DNA of 64,000 nucleotides from Toxotes chatareus (lineage: Eukaryota > Chordata > Actinopteri > Toxotidae). Each line of letters begins with the position of its first letter. The first letter of the stretch is position 1. The stretch lies in assembly GCA_016801885.1 (NCBI GenBank), contig CM028882.1, positions 20,911,047 to 20,975,046 on the forward strand. The letters run 5' to 3'. Under the pieces are notes generated by a model. The model saw only the letters and a list, made by a program, of their open reading frames with translations, was not told the origin of the DNA and did not search any database. Made by a program: the position numbers and the translations under genes. This document shows, piece by piece, positions 21,840-33,100 of the stretch.

Positions 21840-22215
21840 AGCAACTGTTATGTAAGAATGTTTAATGGTTGGTGTCTCAGAAAAGTTATACAATGGGGAC
21901 AATTAGGAAACTTTTAAAAAAGCAACCAACAGAAACCAGGACTCCAACAATAACAGAGCCAATAATAAAATCACTCCAAAAGCATACAAAAAAGAGAAAA
22001 AGGGAGCATGGTTAGAGATGCCTCAACTTGCCCAGACATACCCCTGGTCTGAATACACCCGCAACCTACACTATAAAAGATGATCAGTAGGTGAAAAGTC
22101 GGTTGTTTTGAAGACAGCTTGGACTTTGTACTCCGTGTTGAAGAATAAAGCTCTTGGGCAGGACCAGACTTCAACTGGCCCTGGACTGGGTCCACAGACC
22201 GACCTATCTGACAGT
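21840..22215 (+). mobile_element. LTR-like fragment of an endogenous retroelement
   Basis: The order of signals resembles an LTR. There is a TATAAAAG at about 22,073 and an AATAAAGCTCTT about 70 bp later (22,144), then a short C-rich stretch ending TCTGACAG near 22,213. The preceding 200 bp is purine-rich. No protein-coding domain, primer-binding site or second LTR is visible, so if real it is a solo LTR or fragment. Boundaries are approximate and no duplication is confirmed. Confidence 0.4.
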
Positions 22216-22481
22216 ATTCTATGTTAAACTAAAATATTTTGACCCCTTCACAATGGTAAATTTTCTATATTAAATTACGTTATGTGCTGACTGCACTCTC
22301 CTTAATGGCTGCTTTCATTTCTGCAGTTCACTATATGCCGCTGTGATTTCTTTTTGGCCAAGCTTCATAGCTTCAACTCTTTTTGCGACACAATCATGAA
22401 GAAGTGTCAGTGAGAAGCTTCATGAGACTTCGCCTGCCATGAGCCATTACAACTGAACCATCTCCCACAATTACAAGGCTA

Positions 22482-22623
22482 CTTGCCTGTGTGTGTTCTT
22501 AAATGAATTGTCAGTTGAGACACACCAACATATCGTTTCCCACGGGTGTTGCAGGGATATGGCTTCTCACTGGTATGGACTGTGAATTCACTACGACGTG
22601 TGAAAGCTTTTCCACACGCAAGA
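22482..22623 (-). pseudogene. Relic fingers beyond the ZNF-D stop
   Basis: The minus strand continues in another frame as LACGKAFTRRSEFTVHTSEK, then YPCNTRGKRYVGVSQLTIHL, then RTHTGK and a stop. These are two C2H2 fingers, the first missing its leading Cys region and part of its HxxxH, the second with Cys-to-Arg. Spacing from the last linker is about five bases short of consensus, so a small deletion explains the frame change. Confidence 0.7.
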
Positions 22624-23677
22624 CTATGGTTTTTCACCAGTGTGGATTCTTGTGTGCTTTTTAAAGTTTGACAAATGACAAAATCTCTTACCACAGGTGT
22701 TGCAAAGGTATGGTTTCTCACCTGCATGAATTCTCAAGTGGATTCTGTAGTAACCGCCATGTCGGAAACCTTTCCCACATGTTTTACAAGTGTAGGGTTT
22801 CTCACCTGTGTGGACGCCCATATGCTGTTTCAATCCTGACGTGTCACTAAATCTTCTCCCACAGGTGGTGCAGGGATATGGCTTCTCACCTGTATGCGTT
22901 CTCATGTGGATAATTAATTTGGACTTGTACTTAAAAGCTTTCCCACAAATGTCACAGTGTACCTTTTTACCCGTGCGGGTACTCAGGTTAGAGTTATTTA
23001 CACAGCTACTGCGAAGTTTACTTTTGTGATGTCTCTTCTTTGACTCTGGCTCTGCTTTTTTAGTTGATATGAAGACTCCACATTTGAGTCCTTTGCGATC
23101 TTGGCTCTCAACTACATGAGAGTTGTGAGAGAGGAGCTGGTGGTCACTTTCCTTGTAAGTGGGAATCAGTGTAAGGGTATTGTCCTCCTGCTTCAGTACA
23201 AGCAGCTCTCCTTCCTGACTGGTGCAGAGTTCCTCCTGTTCCTCTTTAATCAGTGGAGGTTCTGGGACCTCTTGATACACACTGGAGTTCCTCTCCAGGT
23301 TACAGAGCTGCTGGTCAGCAAGAACCTCATCCTCCTTAGAGACAAGTTGCTGTGGAAGGTCTGGAGAGACAATGGACATAAGTAGGTTACTAATGAAATG
23401 AAATATTGTGAAAATTATAAAATAATTAAGAGGCTAAGTTTAAACCAACAGGAGGCTGCCTGTCTGTTTGGTTTTTAAGATAATTAAGGTTTGACAGACC
23501 TATCCTGTATAACTTTAGTTCCGGTTTCCAAAGGCTCTCCAGCAGTCTGCGCTGACGGTCGATCTCATCCTCGTACTTTATTATAGTCTTTTCAAAAACT
23601 CCGAATATTTCTTCAGCAGCAGCACTTAGTCTATCGTCGATTAACCTTTTAAAACTCTGGAATGTGGACATTTCCAT
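22624..23677 (-). CDS. C2H2 zinc-finger protein ZNF-D, truncated array
   Basis: Likely nuclear DNA-binding protein. Exons 23,500-23,677 (donor ATAG|GTCTG) and 22,624-23,360 (acceptor CCAG|ACC), phase 1, about 304 residues. The second methionine (23,671, MSTFQSFKRL) gives the family-constant 172-nt exon. Exon 1 gives RLSAAAEEIFGVFE and DRQRRLLESLWKPELKLYR. Exon 2 starts DLPQQLVSKEDEVLADQQLC with IKEEQEELCTSQEGE, then a basic linker and four fingers with helix residues YSKI, DSGQ, HGYI and HSNK. The frame ends at a TAG inside the fifth linker (TGEKP-stop), caused by a small deletion; relic fingers follow. It could still make a four-finger protein. It is transcribed away from cenatac. Confidence 0.82.
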
Positions 23678-24096
23678 TTAAACGGTCTAGCTAGCTCGCT
23701 TTTCTAGGCACGCAGCGAGGACCAAAAAACGGGAAAAAAAACCCTCATCCAATAACAATAGTTACCGGTATTCAAGTAACGAAAATGATTTAATTTCGTT
23801 TACTACTAAATGTAAAACCAATAGTCATTAAAGCACCGATATCCGAAAGCAATGAGCGGTTTAGCTGCGGAGCACTTTGCCGAATTAGCACGAGTCAGAA
23901 GGGTTGAACAATAGATACAATTCGTTTGTCTCCGGGGGAACAATTTCGAGACGGAACTGCTTCCGGTAGCGGATTACTTGTGTTGTGCGTCAACGTTGGG
24001 TTGCGTTTAATAGAAACATAAATAATAGAGATGTTTTTAGATGGTTTATTTTAGCTCGAGTGCCGTGTTAATCCGGTTCTAGCACACTCTGTATCA
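23678..24096. promoter_or_regulatory. Shared upstream region of ZNF-D and cenatac
   Basis: The start codons lie only about 420 bp apart in head-to-head orientation, so the two genes probably share a bidirectional promoter. An ETS-type CTTCCGGTAG sits at about 23,960-23,969. No TATA box is evident in either direction. Transcription starts are not determined. Confidence 0.55.
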
Positions 24097-27000
24097 ATGG
24101 GTGCATATTACTGTGCCATATGTAGGCAAACAACATTCAACGGGAAGGGACATATCTTCGGAAAAAATCATCAGAGCAGACTGAGAGTGGTTCTTCTTAA
24201 ATTCTTAGAAAAAGTAAGTAGGTTAATGCCAACTGATTCACACTGGTGTCTAATATTTCGAGTATTTTGTGCACACGCTGTCTTCCACCTTGCTGAACTT
24301 GATATGTTTTCGTACTAACGCTGATGCCAGCTGCCAGCCGTGGTCAAAATCCAAATGACCGAGTCGTGTCATCTTTTGAGTGACACTGATCTTTAGCCTT
24401 TTGTTTGGTGTTCAGTCGTTTGTTTTACTGTTCATTATCTCTAAACAGTATCCAATAATAACGAACAGCCTCACAACCTCAGCCATAGTAAGAGTGCAAC
24501 TTTTATGTTTTCCTGTGGTTATTTCATCCACTGTTTCCCAGGTGAAGGAAGCTCGCCGAACACTTAAAAAGCCCCAAGTGGAAAAGTTTGACTGCACCCA
24601 GCACAAGCAGACATTCTGGTGTTACTGCTGTGAGCTTGAAGTTGACAGAAACGTTACAGACGGCAACATGACTGTGCTGTACGGAGGCTTGTTAGAACAT
24701 ATGGCCACGTAAGTTTTACGTTAGCTTATTTTGTTTGTCTTGCTTTGATCTTTTTAAATATCTTTTTATAGCCTTTGTTGTTTTGTAGAAATATAATGTA
24801 ATACGTAATTTACCCACGGGTGGCCAGATCTTTGCATGTAACTATATACTACAATGAAGCTCTAATACTTCAAACTAGTAAGTATACATTTGTCAAATGT
24901 CTGTGTGCTTGCCAAAATTCTCATACTCATGAGCTTGTCATTAAAAACTTTTGTGATAAACTTCTTCCGTCCCCTGGTCACTGGTTGACATTTCAAATGT
25001 ACATGGTTTCAGCCCAGAACACAGGAAAAATACACACAAGTTCTGGTGGGAAAATAAGGCTGATCCCAAGCTTAGAGACAAGGTCATCATCACAGAGAAG
25101 GAAACTGAAAGGTAGGCCCAGTGAGCTAAAAGGCTAAGAAAGTTTGTTTGGAAAATAAAAGATTCTCTGTGTGGATCATTACTCTTTGTTTTTTTTTTTT
25201 TTTTTTTAAAGATTTAAAGCAGAACTCCCAAACGTGTTAGAATCATTTGTGGAGAAGGAGGATGAATTCATTAAACAGGTAATGCAAAATCACTTTTCGG
25301 GCTAAAATGAAGTGCTTTGTAACCAGACTTGAAATCTACAGATGGCAATGTGTTTTTTTGTTTGTTTTTTTTCTTTTCATGGCTGCAGCAAGCTGACTAT
25401 ATCCGGTCCCAGGAGAAGCATCGTCAAGAGGTCCTTCAGTCTCTTTTAGAGGTTTGTTTTCCTAGGAAGCAGTGGCAGTATCCATCACTGTGGCCTTAAC
25501 TGTTGTTTTTCATGATTTTGAGTTGCATGTAAAGCAGGAAATCCCACCATTCTGCAGCTAAGTGATTGTAACTGCCAAAACAACAATCCTCTGGAGAACC
25601 TGTTTAACTCTAAAATAGTTGGGGTTGGTGAAACTTCCACATCAGGTTTTGGTAAAAATTAGATGGAGGTGGAGAATAAAGAGATGAGGTGAGAAGAGAG
25701 GTGTATGTTAACATTTGGGGGCAACTAGTGTGTGAGGACTATGATGATCAAACCTGAGATGACGCATGATTAGCAGTCAGACTTCCTCTGTGAACCACTG
25801 TGTTGGCTTTTCCTGAATCAATATCAGCGTGACACAGAGCCAGAGTTGTTCAATGGACCCAATGGCACAGACATGTCAGCGGAGGATACTGTCAGGTAAC
25901 ACAGTGTCTACCTGTTTCATTTTATCTTGTTTATTTTTTAAGTGTATCATCAGTAGTGCTTGAAATTACTTCTGTTTGTTTGGGGTTCATCTTGTTGTCT
26001 GGGGAACAGCTCTCAGTTTACATCTCAGGGATCAGACCAGCAGCCAGGTAGCAGCTTTGTCGATTCAGTGGTCGAAGTACCGTGGGCTGCAACAGGACAA
26101 GGCCTGACTTTCATAGGCTATCAGGTAGCTATCATTAATAAAGTGCTTAATAACAAAGTGTTTTTTTTTTTTACACAAGCACAATGACCTTACTTGATCT
26201 CTGTTACAGGATTCATCAAACAGTGGAAATGTTCATACAGGTACGGTGATATATGAAGTATCTAAACTTACCAGTTGTTTTAACAGTCACCTCATACTTG
26301 GCCTTTACTGTGTGACATAGCACCATTAGTAATAATTTAGTAATCCTAATATTATACTTCATAAAAATGGAATAATGTCCTCTAAAAAAAATAAGGTGCC
26401 TCCTCTGTAAAATGCTCATGTATTCTGTGTGCATTTAGAGAGTTTTATGTGTCATAATCAATACAATCAAAAAAGAATATACTGTATACTATAAAAAATA
26501 TATCATAGCTATGTTTGGGAAATCCTTATTTTGCTAGATTCAGGTAAGTCCTGTTTTTCAGATTATTGTCTTATCTTCATTGGATGAGTTTGGTGGAGGT
26601 ATATTTTGTGCTTATAGTAATATAGAGCTATATCCTGCGTGGTCCTGAAGAGAAACATTTTATTTGCATGTATAGTAAGGGTTTCCTTGGTCTTAATAAA
26701 ATATTTAATGTTGTTGTGTTTTCCATGCTTTTCAAACCTTCTGCAGAATCCTTGTGTCTCCAGTACTTATGATCTTAGCTCATCTGTTGCATGTGTTTGA
26801 TGAAGAGTAATAATTTTGCCTCTCTGTGCCATAGGCGCTGTTCCTCCTTGGCTCCAGGATGATCCTCTGGAGGGGACCTCCAGTGCTACAGCACATCCAG
26901 AGATTGGCCCGTCACTGCAAGAGTTCCTCAAACAAAGTAGGAATCACACAAAGATTTTTTTATGTTGTGTGTTATGCAAATTTGTTGTCAGATCAGCAGT

Positions 27001-27857
27001 TTCTCTCAAAGAAATCTTCCAGCCTTGATGATAATTTCCATGAGAACTATGTGTTACTGGTTGCTGTCACATCACTTGTAGTAACCAGGGAACTTATGAC
27101 TCATCTTCTGCTGTTTTTGTGACTTTGTTCTTTGCTCCTGTGATGTGAAATCACAGCATCAAATTCAGATATAGGTACCACTTCTGTACCTTTAAAAATC
27201 ATGACAATTAAGCAGTATCAACACATTTGTGATCGTAATCTTTGTAAGTCTCATTGATACAAATTTTTCCTCCAGGTAAACTTAAAGTAAAACTCATATA
27301 CTCACTAAGATAGGAGTATAATTAAAATGGCCTCATCTGTCTTTTTCCAGAGGAGCAAGAGAAGCTGAGGAAGCTTCCACCGAACAGAGTTGGGGCCAAC
27401 TTTGATCACAGCTCACATACAGACGCCAACTGGCTTCCTTCTTTTGGTAGAGTGTGGAACAGTGGCCGACGCTGGCAATCGAGGTGAGATCACTTCGCTC
27501 TTCACTACACTTTAGGACTGACTTACGGTTTGATATCCTACAGTATGTGAGTGTGTTTGAACAGTTCTACTGCCAGAACTTAGATACGAAAACCCTTTTT
27601 ATTGAATACTTACTATTGTATTTTATTAGTATATAAATATTGTTGTCCCTAGCCAATCATTAAAAAGCCACATATTTGATTTTCAGAGGTCGCTGGTCTC
27701 TGCATACAAATGTGACATGTTTTTTTTCCCCAACAGGCACCAATTCAGACAAGAAGAAGGGCAGAAGAACAGACAAAAGAGGAAGAGGGAGCACAACACA
27801 GAAGGATCAAAGAAAGCAAAAACGACTGAATATCTGACAAACTCTGACAACGCTTAA
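24097..27857 (+). CDS. cenatac: CENATAC (CCDC84), centrosomal AT-AC splicing factor
   Basis: In vertebrates CENATAC is a minor-spliceosome component needed for splicing AT-AN introns and for accurate mitosis. Eleven coding exons: 24,097-24,213; 24,542-24,708; 25,013-25,111; 25,212-25,278; 25,389-25,451; 25,828-25,895; 26,010-26,124; 26,210-26,240; 26,835-26,936; 27,351-27,483; 27,737-27,857. All junctions are GT-AG and the frame holds throughout, giving 360 residues (human about 332). The start MGAYYCAICRQT leads into an N-terminal C2H2 finger (CAIC...HIFGKNH). A second Cys/His block (WCYCCELEV) precedes the family hallmark NMTVLYGGLLEHMATPEH, then HKFWWENKAD. A Glu/Gln-rich helical middle follows (KQQADYIRSQEKHRQEVLQS). 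The C-terminus has PPNRVGANFDHSSHTDANWL and a basic tail. No truncation is seen. Confidence 0.95.
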
Positions 27858-28268
27858 AACCAAGCATGCTGTGTGAGAATTTATGAGTGAAGGGATGTAT
27901 ATAGTTTCCAAGATGTAAATGAGGTTTTTATACTATTTGTGAGGGGTTGTACTTGGTTGAAGTGCTCAGGCCGACTGGACACTAACCTTTTCTGTAACAT
28001 AAACAGTAAAGTCTGCAGTAAAGATATTAACTTGGTAGTGCCTGCTGGAGATATTTATGTGAAAATGTCACCTTTGATTATTGCATTTATTTTGTATAAA
28101 AACAGCATGGTGAGCTCATGTGTAATCACTCAACAACACCCTTCTGCACACTCAGATTAAAACCAAACTGGTCACTGAGCTACTTTTTATTTAATCAGCT
28201 GCAAATCTGTGACTTCAGTCAAAGACACACAGAGCAAGAAGCCTCGTTGAAATTCTTTTCCTGCTCAC

Positions 28269-28285
28269 ATTCTCCCACCAGGTGG
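28269..28285. repeat. Short inverted repeat
   Basis: CTCCCACC and GGTGGGAG separated by one base, in the cenatac 3' region. Too short to be a convincing terminator or RNA element on its own. Confidence 0.4.
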
Positions 28286-28328
28286 GAGCTCTTTGAAATC
28301 TGAGGACAATGTGACTGTTCCTGCAAGT

Positions 28329-28347
28329 AAACAGCAGGGGGCGCAAG
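28329..28347 (+). promoter_or_regulatory. Strong CTCF-like motif
   Basis: AACAGCAGGGGGCGCAAGG matches the CTCF core CCASYAGRKGGCRC except near its start. It lies between the cenatac end and the atosb promoter region, a typical place for a boundary element. Motif evidence only. Confidence 0.45.
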
Positions 28348-28613
28348 GCACTCACCTAGCAAAGGCACTTCTTGCGTGTTCAGAGAGAAGTTGACATAAA
28401 GGCAAATCTCTTTATGCCAAACCTAAACTGTATTATCCATTTCTAAACATGTTCTTTTTTTGGCAAAAACATAAAATATAAGATATTTAATAATGACAGG
28501 GTTTTTTATTTGTAGCTGAGTATTTTTTCTATTTCTCAGATTTTGACCTATCAGTATTATTTTGTAAACAATCCTCAGCAGTAATACCTATAATGTTCTC
28601 AGTGTTTCTCTAC

Positions 28614-28619
28614 AATAAA
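28614..28619 (+). terminator. cenatac: Candidate cenatac polyadenylation signal
   Basis: AATAAA about 760 bp past the stop codon. It is the clearest canonical signal downstream of the gene; the cleavage site is not determined. Confidence 0.5.
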
Positions 28620-28649
28620 CACATCTCTTTTTTGTGGTGAACCTGTACA

Positions 28650-29580
28650 CTAAATGATGAGCTTTCATTTCCCTTCTCAGATCATGTTATGTGATGAATT
28701 TCTGGGAAAGGCTTAAAGGCCACACATGCAAATGTTTGTCACTTTAAGATAAGATATGATAAAATGTGAAAACAAATGTTCACAAAAAGTGTATTGTAAG
28801 TCTTTTGTCTCTAGAATGAGAACTTTAGATTCAGTGCTCTCTAAAACAAGACAGTTCAGCCTCTTTTTGAATCCCTTATTATACAAAGAAGGATGTTAAT
28901 TTCTATGAGTAAAGCTTAAAACAAAGGCTTTTTTTTTTTTTTTGAAGGAATCACTTGATAACTCGTTTTGTGATAGGTATAATGATTTGGATTTAATTGA
29001 ATGCAATATAATGTAGCATAACACAGCTAGGATAAAAATGACTGTTACTGTGTGAAATATGCAGCAGTTGCATTGCCAAGAGGAACATCAGCACACAGAT
29101 GGATGAATTCCAAGAGAAGTAAATGCAACATCCTATATTCCACTCCCTGAGCTTACAGAAGGCCCTTCTTTTATCTCTACAGGCCTCCTCCTCCCCACAG
29201 CAAAGTGTGATCAGGCTCCAGTGTTTCTCTGGGTAGATGGGCGTGGATCTCAGTGCAGCCGCAAAGCAATATGGGGATCCAACGTGTAGCTGATCTATTC
29301 TTAGCTCTGTGACAACATGGCTTGGGCTGTTTCAGCACAAGCGGAAGAAAAGAAGGGGGTTACCGTGTATACATTTGACTTCAAATGTAACCCTTTCCGT
29401 ATATAATTTTTACCACATGCGAATGTCAGTGCTGTATAGCTGTATTAAGTTTTTGTTCAGTGCATCAGTACTTGGTTTACCGTAGTTTTCTCTTAAATAT
29501 TAGAGGATCTACTAACAGTACGAGAGTCACCCTCAGCAGTAAAGAATGGGAGGAGAGAAAAAGCACGTGTACTGGGCGTT
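28650..29580. other. Intergenic between cenatac and atosb
   Basis: AT-rich, with a T run near 28,930. No coding exon, RNA gene or mobile element recognised. Confidence 0.5.
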
Positions 29581-29584
29581 TCTT

Positions 29585-29780
29585 AGGTTAATCCATAGTC
29601 CAATCACAGAGCGAGATTTTTTTGAATAAATCTACATGTTTTAAAGACGGCCAAATCCCTGCGTTCTGATTGGTCAAGGGGAGAAGAAGCGGCCAATCGC
29701 TTAAATGACAGTTGCTCAGCTGGCCGCGAAGCCCCGCCTCTTTAATATTAACTAGCAAACCCCGGAAACGTTGTCGCTTA
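29585..29780 (+). promoter_or_regulatory. atosb: Candidate distal atosb promoter
   Basis: Within 150 bp there are three CCAAT-box matches (TCCAATCAC, the reverse ATTGGTC, and GCCAATCG) and a GC box GCCCCGCCTC near 29,731-29,740. No TATA box. The region is GC-richer than its surroundings and is followed by an exon-like block with a consensus donor. Confidence 0.55.
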
Positions 29781-30143
29781 AAGGGACAGGAGAGGAATTT
29801 CAGGCAAGGGTTGAAACAACGAAAACAGCTGCGAGCACAAAAAAAAGACAGGCACAGAGAGGAAGGGACGTAGACAGCCAGCAAAGCAGTCAAGCTATGT
29901 GGCAAGACGAGACTGAAACTGAGCGATTATTTTACTCGTCAGTCATCCACAGCTAAGACGGCAAACGGCTTTTAGTCGATTTTCGCGTCCTTAACGTTAG
30001 CAACCTGGAATCCGACAACGCAGCAGTCAACACGGCAGAGAGATAACAAAAAAAGGCCAAACTCCCAGACGACAGGGACGCGTCAGTTCAGACTGTGTTT
30101 CTGCTCCTGTGTCCACCGTTTTTGTTTTTGGTGTTTTTATTAG
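29780..30143 (+). other. atosb: Candidate 5' untranslated exon of atosb (distal)
   Basis: CpG-containing block ending in the consensus donor TTAG|GTGAGTAG at 30,143/30,144. The next clear plus-strand coding exon is atosb at 48.5 kb, so this is most likely its distal first exon. The link is inferred from strand and lack of an intervening gene, not from transcripts. The 5' end is approximate. Confidence 0.5.
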
Positions 30144-33100
30144 GTGAGTAGGCTTTAAAACCTTCAGACCTTGCTAGCTAGCTACCTCTTAATCTTCTGC
30201 ATTGTGTGAACTTTAAATATAGCTATGGATAGGTGGAAATTGCACAAAGGTTCAGGTTGTTTAAGAATTTCTGAATGGTTTCAGTTAAATGTTTGAACTT
30301 ACAGGTGATCATGATCGTCATTTTCTTTATCAGTCTGTGAAATTGAGCAAAGAATGAGTGGAATCCAGTCTAAGCCAGCTGATGACCTGCCAGTATCTTG
30401 CAGGGTGTAGGGGGCGTTCCCCTGCTTTGTCTGCTTTCCTCACTGTTTCTTTATCTGTGTGTGTATGTGTATGCATTCTGCGGTGCTTAGGGACAAAGTG
30501 ATAGAAACCTAAGTGCATCAGTCACCGTCGTGGGTGTATGTGTCTCATCAAAATACATGTGTAAATATTTAACTTTGTTGTAACTGCTCTGCACCCTCAT
30601 GCCCTCCTGGGATTGAGCATATATAGGCTGTACAAGAAGGAGGGATCAGCCAGCACTGGCATATATCTGTGAGATTATGACTGTAGCTCAGCGGGTAGAG
30701 TGATGATGATCACTGTAAAGCTTACAGGAGAGAGGATAGCACTGAGTGCAGTGGGCGTATTGTTCCCTTGGATTGCACTTGGGAGTTGCATTGCATCATG
30801 CAGTGAAGGGAGCATTGTTGGTACTAAACTGTTGTTACAGTATATACAAAACCAGTAAAGTGTGAGTAGAGTCAGTTATTACAATGTCATTATGCTCAGC
30901 TGCTATTTCCTACCTCCTCCCATTGTCCTGACAAGCAGGGCATGATGGCATTGACATACACATTAGGCACACGTGTATGCAGTCACACTCACTCTACATC
31001 GCCCATACAGCACACGTGCACATGGGAATCCACCAGATGTCTCACACGCATATACACACATTACTGCAGCAAATCCATCTACATTTTTCTCTCTCTATTG
31101 CTTGTCCTTGCATTGGTCTGACAGCCCCCCCCCACTGCTCTGTCTGAGAGAAACCAGGGGGCTTTGTCCTCAGCTGAGTGTGACGTCATGCAGATCTTTG
31201 CTGTGACCAACCCTGAAGGCGAGGTGCATGTTGTTCAGCAGTACTGGGTCTGGGCTTGTCATGTGCACAATCATGCTTTGACCTAAGTTTAATCCTATGT
31301 CTGTTCAGGTGAGACAAAGAAACTGAGAAAACCCTCTCACATCAATAGAAAAAGAAGGGAGACAGTGAACAAAAACTGAGTAAGGATGAGCGTGGGACAT
31401 TTTTAGCATGGAAGAAGACAATGCCAGGAATCCCCAATGATGACTTGCATGTTTGCTGATTTCAAAATTTATAACTACTCGGGGGAATATATTGTATGTT
31501 TCTCTGTGTACTGTTTTCTTATAGTAATATATGGAGCCATCACTGCCTTGTTAGGCTTTTTAATAGTTGATTACATCATGGTCAATATGATGCTGACTTG
31601 AGACTCATAAGAGCTCAGTCTCTCCTGCTTCTGTCTGAATAGATTAGGCCCAGACAAGTAATTTTACAGCCTGTGTCAAACATTGGTCTGCAAGAGGCTC
31701 TTCTTACCTTCCCTACGGCTCAGCTGCAATATACAATTTTATTCATCTGTAGTTCAGCTGATTATGACATTAACAGATGCAAGTTAAGGGACACCATTCA
31801 AGCTGTGGTCATCTGTGCACCCAGCCTATGTATGTTTGACCAAATGGATTTTACCTTCCATGCCTCTTACGGCTATCTGTGGTTATGGTTGCATTTCTCC
31901 CTTTTAGCATCTGTACCTGGCAGCTCATTGTATGTGTGTGGAAAGTGGGGGTGGCTAGTAAACGCTTTGAGCTGATGAAGGCTTGTTGTCAGCCCTCCAA
32001 TGTGTCTCTGCAGGATTTGATGTCAGAGATTACAGATGATTATGTGGGTTAGATCCAGTACGCAACAATTCTCTGGGGCTATATTGATCTCTAGCGTGTC
32101 TGTTTGTGTCTATGTGAGAGTGTATGCATGGGTTTTATTATACTTGTGTCATAATAAGTGCTAAATTATGTCTCCTAAATAAAGAGATATTTAGCCATTA
32201 AGGGTGTAAATATAAGGTGAAGAGAAGGGAAGCTCCCCACAAATTTAGTTGTACGAGCATGTGTATCTTACTGTGAATACATGTTTTAATACATAGCCTT
32301 AAGCCATAACCAAGAACCAGTACTGACTGGTAGACTGACAGGAACAATGTTTCTCTCTTGTTTTAAAATACAGAAATGCTACCTCTCTTACTAGCTTCTC
32401 TTTAATGTAGTTTTCCTTTCTAAATGTCAGTATAAACCATGTTGAACTGCCAGTGCCATGTAAAAATGAAGGTCCTGCTATTCCCATGACCCTGAATGTC
32501 CTGCAGTGACTGGTAGAATCCAACATTCACAAAAGATCTCTTTTCTATCGTCCTTGGGTAACAACAACATTTAGTTTAGTTTTTTTTTGTTGTTGTTGTT
32601 ATTTTCCTTTAATGATAACCGAAAGTCCTCACACTTAAAAGACTGAAGAAAACCTCCAGTGGAAAGTATCTGGTTGTCACTTCTGAAGTGCTTTGTTTTA
32701 AAAAGAAAAAGACATTACAAGAATTCCATTATTATTATTTTGTCCTTAAAGGAGTGTGTGTGAGAATAAAAGTACATGTTTAAAATCATTTTCTCACCTT
32801 AATATTCCCAAGCTCCTAAAATAGTGCGTGTGCAGCCTTGACTGGTGCACCCTTAACTGAGACCCTCACTCTCTTATCTCTGGTCTTTATTCACACACAC
32901 ACACAAACCCACACACTAACTAAACCCAGCTTCAGGCTTACCATTAAAGGCCAGTTAGTCCACTTAACAGTCTGTCAATAAGAGGAACTAGTAAGTCCTT
33001 TTACAGACCTGCAGTGTCCATGTGTTTGTGACTGTGTTTTCCTAGCATTGACTGACTGTGGTTAATATATTAATCTATTTATAGGGCATGGAAGGGAATG

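Noticed and set aside
8094..23677. KRAB or FiNZ zinc-finger family
   Set aside because: The N-terminal exon lacks the KRAB box signature (DVAVxF...W...LY) and does not resemble the FiNZ consensus as I know it.
24820..25137. 105-codon open frame on the plus strand
   Set aside because: It runs through cenatac intron 2 and exon 3 in the wrong frame. The true exon frame is PEHRKNTHKFWWENKAD.
30674..30745. tRNA-like A-box (TAGCTCAGCGGGTAGAG)
   Set aside because: No B-box GGTTCRANNCC follows at tRNA spacing and no cloverleaf can be drawn. It is at best a chance match or SINE head remnant.
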